DNA of 64,000 nucleotides from Rhodospirillales bacterium 70-18 (GCA_001899585.1 MKWE01000044.1:17383-81382), one strand, 5' to 3'. Shown: positions 8,032-16,422, numbered from the stretch's first letter. Translations and numbers: made by a program. Notes: a model not told the origin generated them from the letters alone.

Positions 8032-8973
8032 TCAGCCGGCCGTGATGCGGTCGATCTCCGCCAGTTCCTCGGCCGACATCGCCCAGCTTCCCGCCTTCAC
8101 GTTCTGCTCTAGCTGTTCCGGCTTGGTCGCGCCGGCGATCACGCTGGACACCGGCGCCTGCGACAGCAGCCAGCTGAACGCGAGTTCCAGCGCGGTGTGG
8201 CCGCGCGATTCGGCGTAGTCGATCAGCTTCTCGCTGATCGCCCAGTTCTTTTCGGTAAGATACCGTTCGGCCAGGCGCTCGGTCTTGGTCAGGCGCGCGC
8301 CCTCGGGCATCGGCGCATTGCGGCGGTATTTGCCGGTGAGCAGGCCGCTGGCCAGCGGGAAATACGGCAGCAGCCCCATGCCCAGCGACCGCGCCGCCGG
8401 CATCAGCTCCTTCTCGGCGTCGCGCATCACCAGCGAATACTCGTCCTGGCAGGAGACGAAGTGGTTCAGCCCCTCGGTGCGGGCGATCCAGGCGGCGTCG
8501 GTCATCTGCCACGAGGCCCAGTTGGAGCAGCCGACGTAGCGAACCTTGCCGCTGCGCACCAGATCGTCCAGCGCCCGCAGCGTCTCCTCCACCGGGGTCA
8601 GCGGGTCGAAGCGATGCACTTGGTAGAGGTCGATCCAGTCGGTCTGCAGCCGGCGCAGGCTGTCTTCCACCGCCTGCATGATGTAGCGGCGCGAGGCGCC
8701 CTGCTTGCGCCCGTCATCGCTCATCGGCATGCAGAACTTGCTCGCCAGCACGATATCCTTGCGCATCGTGCCGAGCACCTTGCCCATGTCGGTCTCCGAG
8801 CCGCCGCGCTCGCCGTAGACATCGGCGGTGTCGAACAGGGTGATGCCGAGGTCGAACGCCTTGTGGATGACGCGGCGGGTGGCCTCCAGGTCGATGCGGG
8901 CGCCGAAATTGTTGCAGCCGAGCCCGATCGCCGACACACGCAGGCCGGACTTGCCGAGGTTGCGGATTTCCAT
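8032..8973 (-). CDS. Aldo/keto reductase
   Basis: The start at 8973 is supported by AGGAG 6-10 nt upstream; the product is 313 residues, typical for the family. The catalytic tetrad is visible: Asp and Tyr in LFDTADVYGE (about residues 47-56), Lys in VLASKFCMP and His in LYQVHRFDP. These (beta/alpha)8 barrel enzymes reduce aldehydes or ketones with NADPH in the cytoplasm. It begins 4 nt after the DUF1194 gene on the same strand, so both may be read from the MFS/DUF1194 side. Substrate unknown; the sequence resembles YajO/general stress type AKRs more than a specific pathway enzyme. Confidence 0.9.
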   Translation of the reverse strand: MEIRNLGKSGLRVSAIGLGCNNFGARIDLEATRRVIHKAFDLGITLFDTADVYGERGGSETDMGKVLGTMRKDIVLASKFCMPMSDDGRKQGASRRYIMQAVEDSLRRLQTDWIDLYQVHRFDPLTPVEETLRALDDLVRSGKVRYVGCSNWASWQMTDAAWIARTEGLNHFVSCQDEYSLVMRDAEKELMPAARSLGMGLLPYFPLASGLLTGKYRRNAPMPEGARLTKTERLAERYLTEKNWAISEKLIDYAESRGHTALELAFSWLLSQAPVSSVIAGATKPEQLEQNVKAGSWAMSAEELAEIDRITAG

Positions 8974-8977
8974 CTTG

Positions 8978-9784
8978 TCACTCCTGCTGGGGAATTTGCC
9001 CAGGCAGTGTTGCCCCATCGCCGGCCGCCGTCAAAGCCACGCGGCCCGCCGGGTGGGGGAGGGCGGCGATCTCGCTGATCAGCTTGCGGGTCATTGCCGC
9101 GCCGAAATCGGCGAAGGCGTGCACCTCCAGCACGAAGCTGCCGGGGCCGCCGGTGACCTCGGCGCGGTAGTAGTTCGCCAGCCCGCCGGGCGGCTGCACA
9201 TGGGCGAAGTTCCACGACACCGGATGGTCGTTGATGATGGCCAGGCCGTTGATGGTGATGCCGCCCTCTACCGCCTCGTCGCGCACGGCGGCCACGTCCT
9301 CGCCGTTGTTGTTGGTGCCGTCGCCGCACACGTCGATCACCCGGCGTCCGGCCTCGCTGCGCAGGGCGGCCAGCTCTGCCAGCCCCTGGCGCAGCCCGGC
9401 GGAGATGGAGGTGCGGCCGCTGGCGCTGCGGGGCGCGGCGCGCAGCCGCTCGGCGAAGGCGCGGGCGGAGGCGGCGTCGCGGATCACCGTCCAGCCCAGC
9501 ACGGTGGCGACATCGCCGGCGGCGGCGAACTCGACATAGGAAACCGCGATGGCGCCCAGCGCGCCACCCTGGATGGCGGCGACCACCCGGCGGTCGGTGA
9601 AGGCGGCGAAATAGCCCTGCTTCTGCAGGTCGAATTCCGACGGGTCGATGCTGCGCGAGACGTCCGATACCAGCACCAGGGCGAGGTCCACCGCCGGCAA
9701 CGCCACCGGGTCCGCCGCCCGCGCCCCATGAAGCGGGGGCAGGGCGACGGCCAGCACCAGGCAGCATGCCAGGACCCATCGCAT
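8978..9784 (-). CDS. DUF1194 protein, exported von Willebrand factor A-like
   Basis: A 268-residue product starting at 9784 (MRWVLACCLVLAVALPPLHG), with a clear Sec signal peptide ending near ARAA, residues 22-26. The mature part begins with VDLALVLVSDVSRSID, where DVSRS fits the MIDAS metal-site pattern DxSxS of VWA domains, and continues with FDLQKQGYFAAF and CGDGTNNNGED, which are characteristic of DUF1194. Function of the family is not established; a periplasmic protein-binding role via a metal site is inferred. It sits 4 nt upstream of the aldo/keto reductase gene and about 50 nt after an MFS gene on the same strand. The long open frame upstream of 9784 is antisense to the MFS gene and is not included. 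Confidence 0.85.
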   Translation of the reverse strand: MRWVLACCLVLAVALPPLHGARAADPVALPAVDLALVLVSDVSRSIDPSEFDLQKQGYFAAFTDRRVVAAIQGGALGAIAVSYVEFAAAGDVATVLGWTVIRDAASARAFAERLRAAPRSASGRTSISAGLRQGLAELAALRSEAGRRVIDVCGDGTNNNGEDVAAVRDEAVEGGITINGLAIINDHPVSWNFAHVQPPGGLANYYRAEVTGGPGSFVLEVHAFADFGAAMTRKLISEIAALPHPAGRVALTAAGDGATLPGQIPQQE

Positions 9785-9837
9785 GGGGGGATGGTTCTCA
9801 TTGCGGAGACGGAAAGCAAGCGAATTCGCCACACCGC

Positions 9838-11037
9838 TCAGCGGCGCATCAGGATCACCGTCTGCACCACCGCCATCAGCGCCAGCTGCGCGCCGGCGAT
9901 GGCGAAGGGGATGTGCCAGCCGAGCCACGGCACGGCCAGGGCGAACAGGCTGGGGCCGGCGACATAGCCGAGGAAGATGAACAGGGTAGAGCCCGAGGTG
10001 GCGTCGGCCACGCGGTCGGGCGGCGACAGGCGGGCCACCTCGGCCAGGCAGATGCCGTTCCAGGAACAGCCAAAGAAGCCGGCCAGGGTGGCGATCGTCG
10101 CCGTCAGCGCCAGTCCGGCACCGGCCGGGATGAAGGCATAGGCGGTCACCGCGGCGGCGGCGAGATAGGCCTGGGCGGTGAGGTTGTGCGCCGGGCGGCC
10201 GGTGCGGTCGGCCAGCCAGCCCAGGAACACCCGCGCGAACACCCCGGCCCCCTGCAGGCCGGCATAGGCGAAGCCGGCCTCCGCCAGGGTCAGGCCGCGC
10301 ATCGTCAGGTAGGTGACCGAGAAGCTGAACAGCGTGCCCTGCACCAGCGAGAAGCTCATCGCCAGCGCCGTCAGGGTGATCATCGCCGGGCTGGTGCGCA
10401 GCGCGTCCACCGGGGCCATCAGGGTGCGTGGGTGGAACACGTCGCGCGGGTGGATGGAGCGGGCATGGTCGCGCTCGCTGTCCATCATGGCGCGCAGCGG
10501 GCCGATGACCAGCGCCGAGCCGGCCCCCACCGCGACGGCCAGCAGCAGCGCCGGCTGCCAGCCGAAGCGCGCGGCCAGCGGCGCCACCAGCAGCCCGGCC
10601 AGCGCGCCGCCGGCCGGCGCGCCGGCCTGCTTGATGGAGAAGATCAGCGTGCGGTGCCCGGCCGGCGCGGTGGCGGCCAGGATGCGGCTGCCGGCCGGGG
10701 GCGTGGGGCCGTAGCCGATGCCCAGCAACAGCGCCGCCACCACCAGCGCCGGCCACAGCCCGCTGGCGGCCACCAGCATGCCGGCGATGGCGAAGCCCGA
10801 CCCCATCTGCAGGCTGCGCACCGGGCCGAAACGGGCCAGGAACGGGCTGCCGAAGGCCAGGAACAGCACGGTGCCGAGCGAGGTGAGCGAGGACAGGTTG
10901 CCGATCCGCTCCGGCGCCACCCCGGTCGCCGCCGTCAGCAGCGGCGCCACCACCGGCAGGCATTGCCCCATGAACGAGGCGGCCGATTGCGCCAGCAGCG
11001 TCGCGCCCAGTGCGAGGAGCCATGCGGGAGGTCTCAT
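9838..11037 (-). CDS. Major facilitator superfamily transporter
   Basis: The 399-residue product has about twelve hydrophobic segments, the usual MFS layout. The cytoplasmic loop between TM2 and TM3 reads GSPFLARFGPVRSLQMG, a relaxed form of the MFS signature GxxxDRxGRR, and the matching loop after TM8 has GWLADRTGRPAHN, a better match. Glycine-rich TM4/TM5 (GIGYGPTPPAGSRIL) fits the antiporter motif region. It is a presumed inner-membrane exporter or symporter; substrate unknown. It is divergent from the Nudix-like gene (81-nt shared upstream region) and upstream of the DUF1194 and aldo/keto reductase genes on the same strand. Confidence 0.88.
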   Translation of the reverse strand: MRPPAWLLALGATLLAQSAASFMGQCLPVVAPLLTAATGVAPERIGNLSSLTSLGTVLFLAFGSPFLARFGPVRSLQMGSGFAIAGMLVAASGLWPALVVAALLLGIGYGPTPPAGSRILAATAPAGHRTLIFSIKQAGAPAGGALAGLLVAPLAARFGWQPALLLAVAVGAGSALVIGPLRAMMDSERDHARSIHPRDVFHPRTLMAPVDALRTSPAMITLTALAMSFSLVQGTLFSFSVTYLTMRGLTLAEAGFAYAGLQGAGVFARVFLGWLADRTGRPAHNLTAQAYLAAAAVTAYAFIPAGAGLALTATIATLAGFFGCSWNGICLAEVARLSPPDRVADATSGSTLFIFLGYVAGPSLFALAVPWLGWHIPFAIAGAQLALMAVVQTVILMRR

Positions 11038-11118
11038 TCCGGCCAGCCTGCCGCCGCATGCTGCGTTGCGTCAATCCGCGCCTCGCGCGATCATGGCCGC
11101 GGATGGACGGAGGCGCGC

Positions 11119-11856
11119 ATGGCCGGCTGGACGGTGCACGATATCGAGCCGGATGTGCGGGTGCGCGTGGTGCGCCCGATGGCTCCGCTGCCCGCCGGGC
11201 TGGACGCCGAGGTGGACCGGCTATGGGCCGAGGCGCAGGCGCGTACCGGCGGCGGCCTGTTCAACGGCCGGGTGTTCAGCGCCGACGTGATCACTCCGCG
11301 GCTGATCTGCGGCCACTGGACGGAGTTCCGCCGCATCGTGGCGCAGATGCACCGCCACGACCTGTTCCCGCTGCTCGGCATCCGCCCGCTGGCGGTGGGC
11401 GGGGTCATCCATGGCCCCGACGGCGTGGTGTTCGGCCGCCGCCCGGGCCGCGCGGTCTACCAGGCCGGCGAGTGGCAGTTGCCGCCGGCCGGCAGCGTGG
11501 ACGCCTCCGCCGCCGGGCCGGAGGGTGTGGTGGATATCGTCGGCCAGCTGCTGGCCGAGCTGCGCGAGGAGGTCGGGCTGCCGGCCGAGGCGATCGATGC
11601 CATCCGGCCGCTGTGCATCGTGGAGCACGCCGCCGGCGGGGTCGGCAGCCATGTGCTCGACCTGGGCATCGGGCTGGCCACCAGCCTTTCCGCCGCCGCC
11701 ATCCAGGCGGCGCATGCGCGCGGCGGCAACGCCGAATACGCGCCGCCGCTGTCCATCGTCCCCATGGCCGGGCTGCCCGGCTTCATCGCCGCCGCCGGGG
11801 CGCTGGTGAACCTGCAGGCGCCGGTGTTCCTGCGGCGGCTGGGGTTGCTGGCCTGA
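11119..11856 (+). CDS. Nudix-hydrolase-like protein with degenerate Nudix box
   Basis: ATG 11119 is preceded by GGAGG; the product is 245 residues. Features of a Nudix fold are visible: an LAVGGVIHGPDGVVFGRR strand pair near residues 93-110, WQLPPAGSVD near 121-130 and QLLAELREEVGLP near 147-159. Against the box GX5EX7REUXEEXGU, the terminal EEVGL part is present but the first Arg of REUXEE is Ala and the spacing from the Gly is extended, so catalysis on nucleotide diphosphates is doubtful. It could be a specialised hydrolase or a non-catalytic family member. It is divergent from the MFS gene and followed by a sulfotransferase pair after about 150 nt. Confidence 0.65.
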   Translation: MAGWTVHDIEPDVRVRVVRPMAPLPAGLDAEVDRLWAEAQARTGGGLFNGRVFSADVITPRLICGHWTEFRRIVAQMHRHDLFPLLGIRPLAVGGVIHGPDGVVFGRRPGRAVYQAGEWQLPPAGSVDASAAGPEGVVDIVGQLLAELREEVGLPAEAIDAIRPLCIVEHAAGGVGSHVLDLGIGLATSLSAAAIQAAHARGGNAEYAPPLSIVPMAGLPGFIAAAGALVNLQAPVFLRRLGLLA

Positions 11857-12002
11857 GCCCCCGTGGCCTGAGCGCCCGTGGCCGGGGCTGGGCGTGCTCA
11901 CGAAGGCGTGCCCGGCCGGGGAGGGGCGCTGGTGCTTTCGTGCCCCGGGCGAACCGCGATAGGATCGGCCTCCACCCGGCACAGCAGGAGGCCGCCGCTC
12001 CG

Positions 12003-12077
12003 ATGACCGTTCGCCCGATCCTCGCCCCCATCCCTGCCGTGCCGCCGCGCGCGGCGGGCCGGGGGGCGGCGCGATGA
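12003..12077 (+). other. Possible 24-codon leader ORF overlapping the first sulfotransferase start
   Basis: ATG 12003 with an AGGAGG sequence about 12 nt upstream opens a 24-codon frame whose TGA overlaps the next gene's ATG as ATGA (12074-12077). The peptide is Pro/Ala/Arg-rich. The arrangement would allow translational coupling. There is no similarity I recognise, and it may be chance. Confidence 0.25.
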
Positions 12078-13309
12078 ACAACCTGCCGCCGGCGCCCGCC
12101 GCGGAGGTGATCCCGTCGCGCCAGGCGGTCGGCAAGCCGATCTTGTTCCTGCACATCCCCAAGACCGCTGGCACCTCGTTCCTGACCACGCTGCACAACC
12201 TGTTCGGCGAACGCCGGGTGGTGCGGCTGGACGGGCACAACCCGCAGATCCTGCATGAGATCGACACGCTGGCGCGGACCCGGCTGGACAGCCTGTCCTG
12301 CGTCGCCGGGCATCTGCCGGTGCATTATTTCCATCCCTACCTGGCGCAGTTCCAGGCGTTCACCCTGCTGCGCAACCCGGTGGCGCGGGTGCTGTCGCTG
12401 TTCCGCTTCCTGCAGCGTGCCAGCGAGGCGGAGTTGCAGCGCGTGGGCCTCGCGCCCCGCTTCACCTTCGACGCCTTCATCGAGTCGCGCGCCCCCGGCC
12501 TGTACGGCCAGACCAACGACGGCATGTGCCGCCTGCTGTGCGGCGACGCGCGGGTGAACGACCCCAACGCGCCCGAGTTCCGCAGCGTGGCTGACATGCC
12601 GGCGGTGCTGGAACAGGCCCTGGAGACGCTGGAATCGCTGGATTTCGGCATCGTCGAGAACATGGCCGGCACGCGCGAGATCGTGCGCGCGGCGTGGCGC
12701 ATTCCCTTCCCGCTCGACGAATACGTCAAGAACGCCACCGAGCGCGGCGGCAGCGAGGACAGCGTGCTGAACATCCGCCGCATCGTGCAGCGCAACACGC
12801 TGGACATCGCGCTGTACGAAAAGGCCACCGCCCTGTTCGCCGAGCGCCTGCGTGCCTGGCGCCCGCCGGTGGAGGCGCACCATCCCGGCGCGGTGTTCGC
12901 GCCGAAGCTGAACCAGGCGGTCGTGGTGGGCGACATCCCCGGCCGCCAGGGCTTCCATGATTTCGAGAAGGTCGGCTTCTCCTGGATGATGGCCGAGGTG
13001 CCGGTGCGCATCCATTTCACCGCGCCCCAGGGCGCGCGGCGGGTCCGGCTGCGGCTGTACAGCATCGGCGCCACTTACCCGATGCAGGACGTGGCGCTGC
13101 TGGTGGACGGCCAGCGCATGGCCCACCGGCTGACCGAGCAGAAGGAGCGCTGGTACGTGGTGGAGCTGGACCTGCCGCCCGGCCTCCGCCCGATCAGCCG
13201 GCTGGCGATCGAGCCGCCCTATTTCGTGCCCACCCGCTTCCTCAGCCCGGACGGCCGCGACGACCGCAGCCTGGCGCTGGCGCTGGCCGACGTCACCTTC
13301 CTGCCCTGA
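12074..13309 (+). CDS. Sulfotransferase family protein with C-terminal beta-rich domain
   Basis: The 411-residue product carries the PAPS-binding 5'-phosphosulfate loop HIPKTAGTSF at residues 27-36 and a 3'-phosphate motif LLRNPVARVLSLFRF near 98-112, both typical of the sulfotransferase type 2/heparan-type superfamily. GDGMCRLLCGD-like text (NDGMCRLLCGD) follows near 150. From about residue 280 there is an additional strand-rich domain (GFHDFEKVGFSWMM, then VRLRLYSIGATYPMQ and PPYFVPTRFLSPD) that also occurs in the next gene. It would sulfate a glycan or small molecule using PAPS; substrate unknown. It is followed by its paralogue after about 75 nt, suggesting a tandem duplication. Confidence 0.82.
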   Translation: MNNLPPAPAAEVIPSRQAVGKPILFLHIPKTAGTSFLTTLHNLFGERRVVRLDGHNPQILHEIDTLARTRLDSLSCVAGHLPVHYFHPYLAQFQAFTLLRNPVARVLSLFRFLQRASEAELQRVGLAPRFTFDAFIESRAPGLYGQTNDGMCRLLCGDARVNDPNAPEFRSVADMPAVLEQALETLESLDFGIVENMAGTREIVRAAWRIPFPLDEYVKNATERGGSEDSVLNIRRIVQRNTLDIALYEKATALFAERLRAWRPPVEAHHPGAVFAPKLNQAVVVGDIPGRQGFHDFEKVGFSWMMAEVPVRIHFTAPQGARRVRLRLYSIGATYPMQDVALLVDGQRMAHRLTEQKERWYVVELDLPPGLRPISRLAIEPPYFVPTRFLSPDGRDDRSLALALADVTFLP

Positions 13310-13324
13310 ACCCCGCACCCACGC

Positions 13325-13393
13325 ATGTCGTTCGCGCCGCTGTTCAACGCGTCCGGAACCATCATCCTGCACGCGCTGGTGTTTGGTGGCTGA
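13325..13393 (+). other. Possible 22-codon ORF overlapping the start of the second sulfotransferase paralogue
   Basis: ATG 13325 opens a 22-codon hydrophobic frame (begins MSFAPLFNASG) that ends at TGA 13391-13393, overlapping the putative GTG start (13386) of the downstream gene in another frame. No clear ribosome-binding site is seen. It may be a coupled leader, a remnant of another gene, or chance. Confidence 0.2.
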
Positions 13394-14609
13394 CGGCGCC
13401 GGTCCGCCCCCGCTCGCGCCGCCGCCCCCACCCGCGCCGCCGCCGGTGCTGTTCCTGCATATCCCGGCCGCTGTCGATGCCAGCCTGGTGGCGGCGATCG
13501 GCGCGGCCTATGGCGAGGCCGGCTGCGTGCGGCTGGCGCGCGCCGACCCGCGGCTTGCCGCCACCATCGCGGGTCTGGACGAGGCCGACCCGCCGCCCGC
13601 CTGCCTGCTTGGCCCGGTGCCGCTGCATGCTTGGGATGGCCGGCTCGACCGGGTGCGGCCGTTCGCCATGCTGCGCCACCCGATCGCGCGGGTGCAGGCG
13701 CTGTTCCGCGGCCTGCGCGCGGACCCGCCCGAGCGGCTGGCGCATCTGGGGCTGACGCCGGATTTCTCGATCGCGGACTTCATCGGCGCGCGCAGCCGCG
13801 CCCTCGCCGAGCATGTCGGCGACGGCATGTGCCGCCTGCTGTGCGGCGATCCGGCGATGACCACCCCCGGCGGCCCCGGCTTCGACGACCCGGCCGCCCG
13901 GCCGGCGCTGCTGGACGGCGCGCTGCGCACGCTGCGGCGGATGGCCTTCGGACTGGCGGAGGACCTGCCCGGCAGCCTGGTGTTGCTGCAGCGCGCCTGG
14001 GGCATCCCCTATGCCCTCGCCGCCGCGCCGTCGCCGGAGCCGGCCGGGGGGGAGGAATGCGACCCGCATGCCGTTGCCCGCATCGTCGAGCGCAACATGC
14101 TGGACATCGCGCTGTACGAGGCCGCCCGCGCCCTGTTCCGCGCCCGCCTCGCCGCGCCGCCGCCGCTGGACTTCCATGCCGATCCGCGCGCGGTGTTCAC
14201 ACCCCCCGCGGGGCGCTGGATCGATCTCCCCGCGATCGCCGGCCGCCAGGGCTTCCACCCGTTCGAGGCGCATGGTGCGGCCTGGCTGGATGCGCGAAGC
14301 ACCGCCCGGTTGCATTTCCGCGCCCCGCCGCAGGCGCGGCGCCTGTCGCTGCACCTGCTCTGCGTCGGCCCCGCCTATCCGGTGGCGCGGATCGGCCTGT
14401 GGCTGGACGGGCGGGCATTGGCCTTCGCCGTCACCCAGCAGGAAGGCCGCCGGGCGACGTTGAAAAGCGAGGAGGTGGTGTTCGGCGCGGCGCCGCACGA
14501 ACTGGTGATCGCGCCGCCCTACGCCGTGCCGGTGCGCGCCCTGATCCCGGACAGCCCCGACTCCCGCCAATTGTCGCTAGGCCTCGCCAAGGTGCTGTTC
14601 GGCGCCTGA
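13386..14609 (+). CDS. Sulfotransferase paralogue with degenerate PAPS-binding loop
   Basis: A 407-residue product from GTG 13386 (TTG 13383 is equally possible). It aligns along its length with the preceding gene: VLFLHIP, PFAMLRHPIARVQALFRGL, DGMCRLLCGD, ERNMLDIALYE, GRQGFHPFEAHGAAW and the C-terminal PPYAVPVRALIPD are all shared in order. The residues of the 5'-phosphosulfate loop are changed: HIPKTAGTS of the neighbour is HIPAAVDAS here (residues 25-33), with Lys and Thr lost. The N-terminus is a Pro/Ala run. It probably lost PAPS-dependent activity, or works as a partner of the upstream enzyme; both ideas are inference. Reading frame is intact with no stop or frameshift. Confidence 0.72.
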   Translation: MADGAGPPPLAPPPPPAPPPVLFLHIPAAVDASLVAAIGAAYGEAGCVRLARADPRLAATIAGLDEADPPPACLLGPVPLHAWDGRLDRVRPFAMLRHPIARVQALFRGLRADPPERLAHLGLTPDFSIADFIGARSRALAEHVGDGMCRLLCGDPAMTTPGGPGFDDPAARPALLDGALRTLRRMAFGLAEDLPGSLVLLQRAWGIPYALAAAPSPEPAGGEECDPHAVARIVERNMLDIALYEAARALFRARLAAPPPLDFHADPRAVFTPPAGRWIDLPAIAGRQGFHPFEAHGAAWLDARSTARLHFRAPPQARRLSLHLLCVGPAYPVARIGLWLDGRALAFAVTQQEGRRATLKSEEVVFGAAPHELVIAPPYAVPVRALIPDSPDSRQLSLGLAKVLFGA

Positions 14610-14708
14610 CCCGCCTCCGTGGTGGCCCATCCCGGTGACCCATCCCTGGCTTGCCGCCACGCGCGGGATGTCCCAGCATCGCCGCAACCAACCCGAGGGG
14701 AACGACCG

Positions 14709-15572
14709 ATGCGTCCGCAAGCCGAAGCCATGAAAGCCCTGCTGAGCCAACCCGGATTGCAGGTGATGCCCGGCTGCGGCGATGGCATGGCCGCCCGGCT
14801 GATGCAGGAGGCCGGCTTCAAGCTCGGCTTCGCCTCCGGCTCCTCCATCTCGGCGATGCGCCTGGCGATGCCGGACATGGACCTGCTCTCCTTCCCCGAA
14901 ATGCGCGACACCGTGGAGGCGATCACCACCGCCGCCCCCGGCGTGCTGTGGCTGGCCGATGGCGACACCGGCTACGGCAACGCCATCCAGGTGCAGCGCA
15001 CCGTGCGCGCCTATGCCCGCGCCGGCGCCGCCGCCGTGTTGATCGAGGACAAGGCCTGGCCGCGCCCGCTCGGCCATAACGGCGCCAAGCTGGTGGTGGA
15101 GCGCGAGGAGGCGCGGCTGCGCTGCCGTGCCGCGGTGCAGACGGCGCGCGAGGAGGGCGTGCTGCTGCTGGCCCGCACCGATGCCTGCGTCTCGCGCGGC
15201 TTCGGCGAGGCACTGGCCCGCCTGCAGGATTTCGTGGCCGAGGGGGCGGATATCTTCTTCCTCGACTCGCCGCAATCGGAGGCGGAGATGCGCGCCTCGG
15301 TGGATGCCTGCAACGGCAAGCCGGCGGTCTCGGTCACCTCGCCGGCCGGCAAGCACTTCATGCCGGGCGATGCCGACCTCGCGCGCATCGGCATCAAGGT
15401 GGCGATCTACCCGCAGGAGATCCTGGCCGCCAGCGTGCGCGCCATCCGCGAGGCGCTGGCCGGCCTGAAGGGCGGGCCGCGCGCGCCGATGCCCACCCTG
15501 CCGGAACTCGCCGTCGCGGTCCGCTCCGCCGACTACCTGGCGCTGGACGCGCGGCTGGCCGGCAAGGGATGA
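14709..15572 (+). CDS. Isocitrate lyase/PEP mutase superfamily enzyme
   Basis: ATG 14709 behind GAGGGGA gives 287 residues, the size of PEP mutase/methylisocitrate lyase-type proteins. Visible superfamily motifs are GFKLGFASGSSISAM near residue 36, the Mg-binding WLADGDTGYGN near 80, VLIEDKAWPRPLGHNG near 113-127 and LLARTDA near 155. The catalytic KKCGH loop of true isocitrate and methylisocitrate lyases is replaced by WPRPLGHNG, so C-C lyase activity with a Cys is unlikely; oxaloacetate decarboxylase- or carboxyphosphoenolpyruvate-type activity is more plausible. It overlaps the following sterol desaturase-family gene by 4 nt (ATGA), so the two are translationally coupled. Confidence 0.82.
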   Translation: MRPQAEAMKALLSQPGLQVMPGCGDGMAARLMQEAGFKLGFASGSSISAMRLAMPDMDLLSFPEMRDTVEAITTAAPGVLWLADGDTGYGNAIQVQRTVRAYARAGAAAVLIEDKAWPRPLGHNGAKLVVEREEARLRCRAAVQTAREEGVLLLARTDACVSRGFGEALARLQDFVAEGADIFFLDSPQSEAEMRASVDACNGKPAVSVTSPAGKHFMPGDADLARIGIKVAIYPQEILAASVRAIREALAGLKGGPRAPMPTLPELAVAVRSADYLALDARLAGKG

Positions 15573-16360
15573 GCCTGCTCGCCCATGAGCCGGCCATCAG
15601 GCTGGCCGCGTTCCTGGGCGTGCTGGCCGCGCTGGCGGCGTGGGAGGCGGCCTCGCCGCGCCGGCGACGGGAGGTGCCACGGCTGCTGCGCTGGCCCAAC
15701 AACCTCGGCCTCGTCGTGATCGACACGGTGCTGGTGCGCCTCGCGTTCCCGGTGGTCGCGGTCGGGCTGGCGGGGCTGGCCGCACGGCACGGCTGGGGGC
15801 TGCTCAACGCGGTCGCGCTGCCGGGGTGGCTGGCCTTCGCCGCCGCGCTGGTGGCGCTGGACCTGGCGATCTACCTGCAGCACGTGATGTTCCATGCGGT
15901 GCCGGCGCTGTGGCGGCTGCACCGCATGCACCATGCCGACCTGGAGTTCGACGTGACCACCGGCCTGCGCTTCCACCCCGGCGAGATCCTGCTGTCGATG
16001 GCCTACAAGCTTGCCGTGGTGGCCGCGCTCGGCCCGCCCGCAGCCGCGGTGCTGGTGTTCGAGGTGGTGCTGAACGCGTCCTCGATGTTCAACCACGCGA
16101 ATCTGCGCCTGCCGGCGGCGCTGGACCGCGTGCTGCGCTGGGTGGTGGTGACCCCGGACATGCACCGTGTCCACCATTCCGTGGTCGTGGCCGAGACCAA
16201 CAGCAATTTCGGCTTCAACCTGCCCTGGTGGGACCGCCTGCTGGGCACCTACCGCGCCCAGCCTGCCGCCGGGCACATCGGCATGACCATCGGCATCGAG
16301 CAGTTCCGCACCCGGCGCGACCTGTGGCTGGACCGGATGCTGGCCCAACCCTGGCGCTAG
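15569..16360 (+). CDS. Sterol desaturase / fatty acid hydroxylase superfamily membrane protein
   Basis: The 263-residue product has about four membrane segments and the diiron histidine boxes of the superfamily: HVMFH near residues 107-111, HRMHH near 119-123, and HRVHHS near 191-196. These enzymes hydroxylate or desaturate lipids at the membrane with O2. It starts within the ATGA overlap of the upstream PEP mutase-family gene. The stop codon lies at the edge of a palindromic intergenic repeat. Specific lipid substrate unknown (hopanoids or carotenoids would be possibilities in this kind of bacterium). Confidence 0.85.
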   Translation: MSLLAHEPAIRLAAFLGVLAALAAWEAASPRRRREVPRLLRWPNNLGLVVIDTVLVRLAFPVVAVGLAGLAARHGWGLLNAVALPGWLAFAAALVALDLAIYLQHVMFHAVPALWRLHRMHHADLEFDVTTGLRFHPGEILLSMAYKLAVVAALGPPAAAVLVFEVVLNASSMFNHANLRLPAALDRVLRWVVVTPDMHRVHHSVVVAETNSNFGFNLPWWDRLLGTYRAQPAAGHIGMTIGIEQFRTRRDLWLDRMLAQPWR

Positions 16361-16422
16361 CTCTTTGTTTTGTCGCGTGATTCAGACCTCCGGTGGTTCC
16401 ACCTACGGTCATCACGCTCTAG
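16360..16422. repeat. Palindromic intergenic repeat adjoining the IS element
   Basis: After a TTTGTTTTGTCGCG lead (16366-16379), nested inverted repeats follow: GCGTGAT (16375-16381) with ATCACGC (16411-16417), GACC with GGTC, and GGTGG with CCACC around a TT loop. The element ends in CTAG at 16419-16422. Its style (TTTTGTTTTGTCGCG ... GCTCTAG) resembles dispersed palindromic elements of alphaproteobacteria such as Brucella Bru-RS. This likeness is from memory and not a search. The IS element is inserted exactly at the CTAG. Confidence 0.55.

Noticed and set aside
8978..11074. A 698-codon frame that would fuse DUF1194 to an upstream N-terminal part
   Set aside because: The upstream part is a shifted-frame reading of the MFS gene on the same strand; a signal peptide start at 9784 marks the real N-terminus.
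9766..11118. N-terminal extension of the Nudix-like frame
   Set aside because: It is Gln/Arg/Gly-rich complement text of the MFS gene; GGAGG and the family start support 11119.
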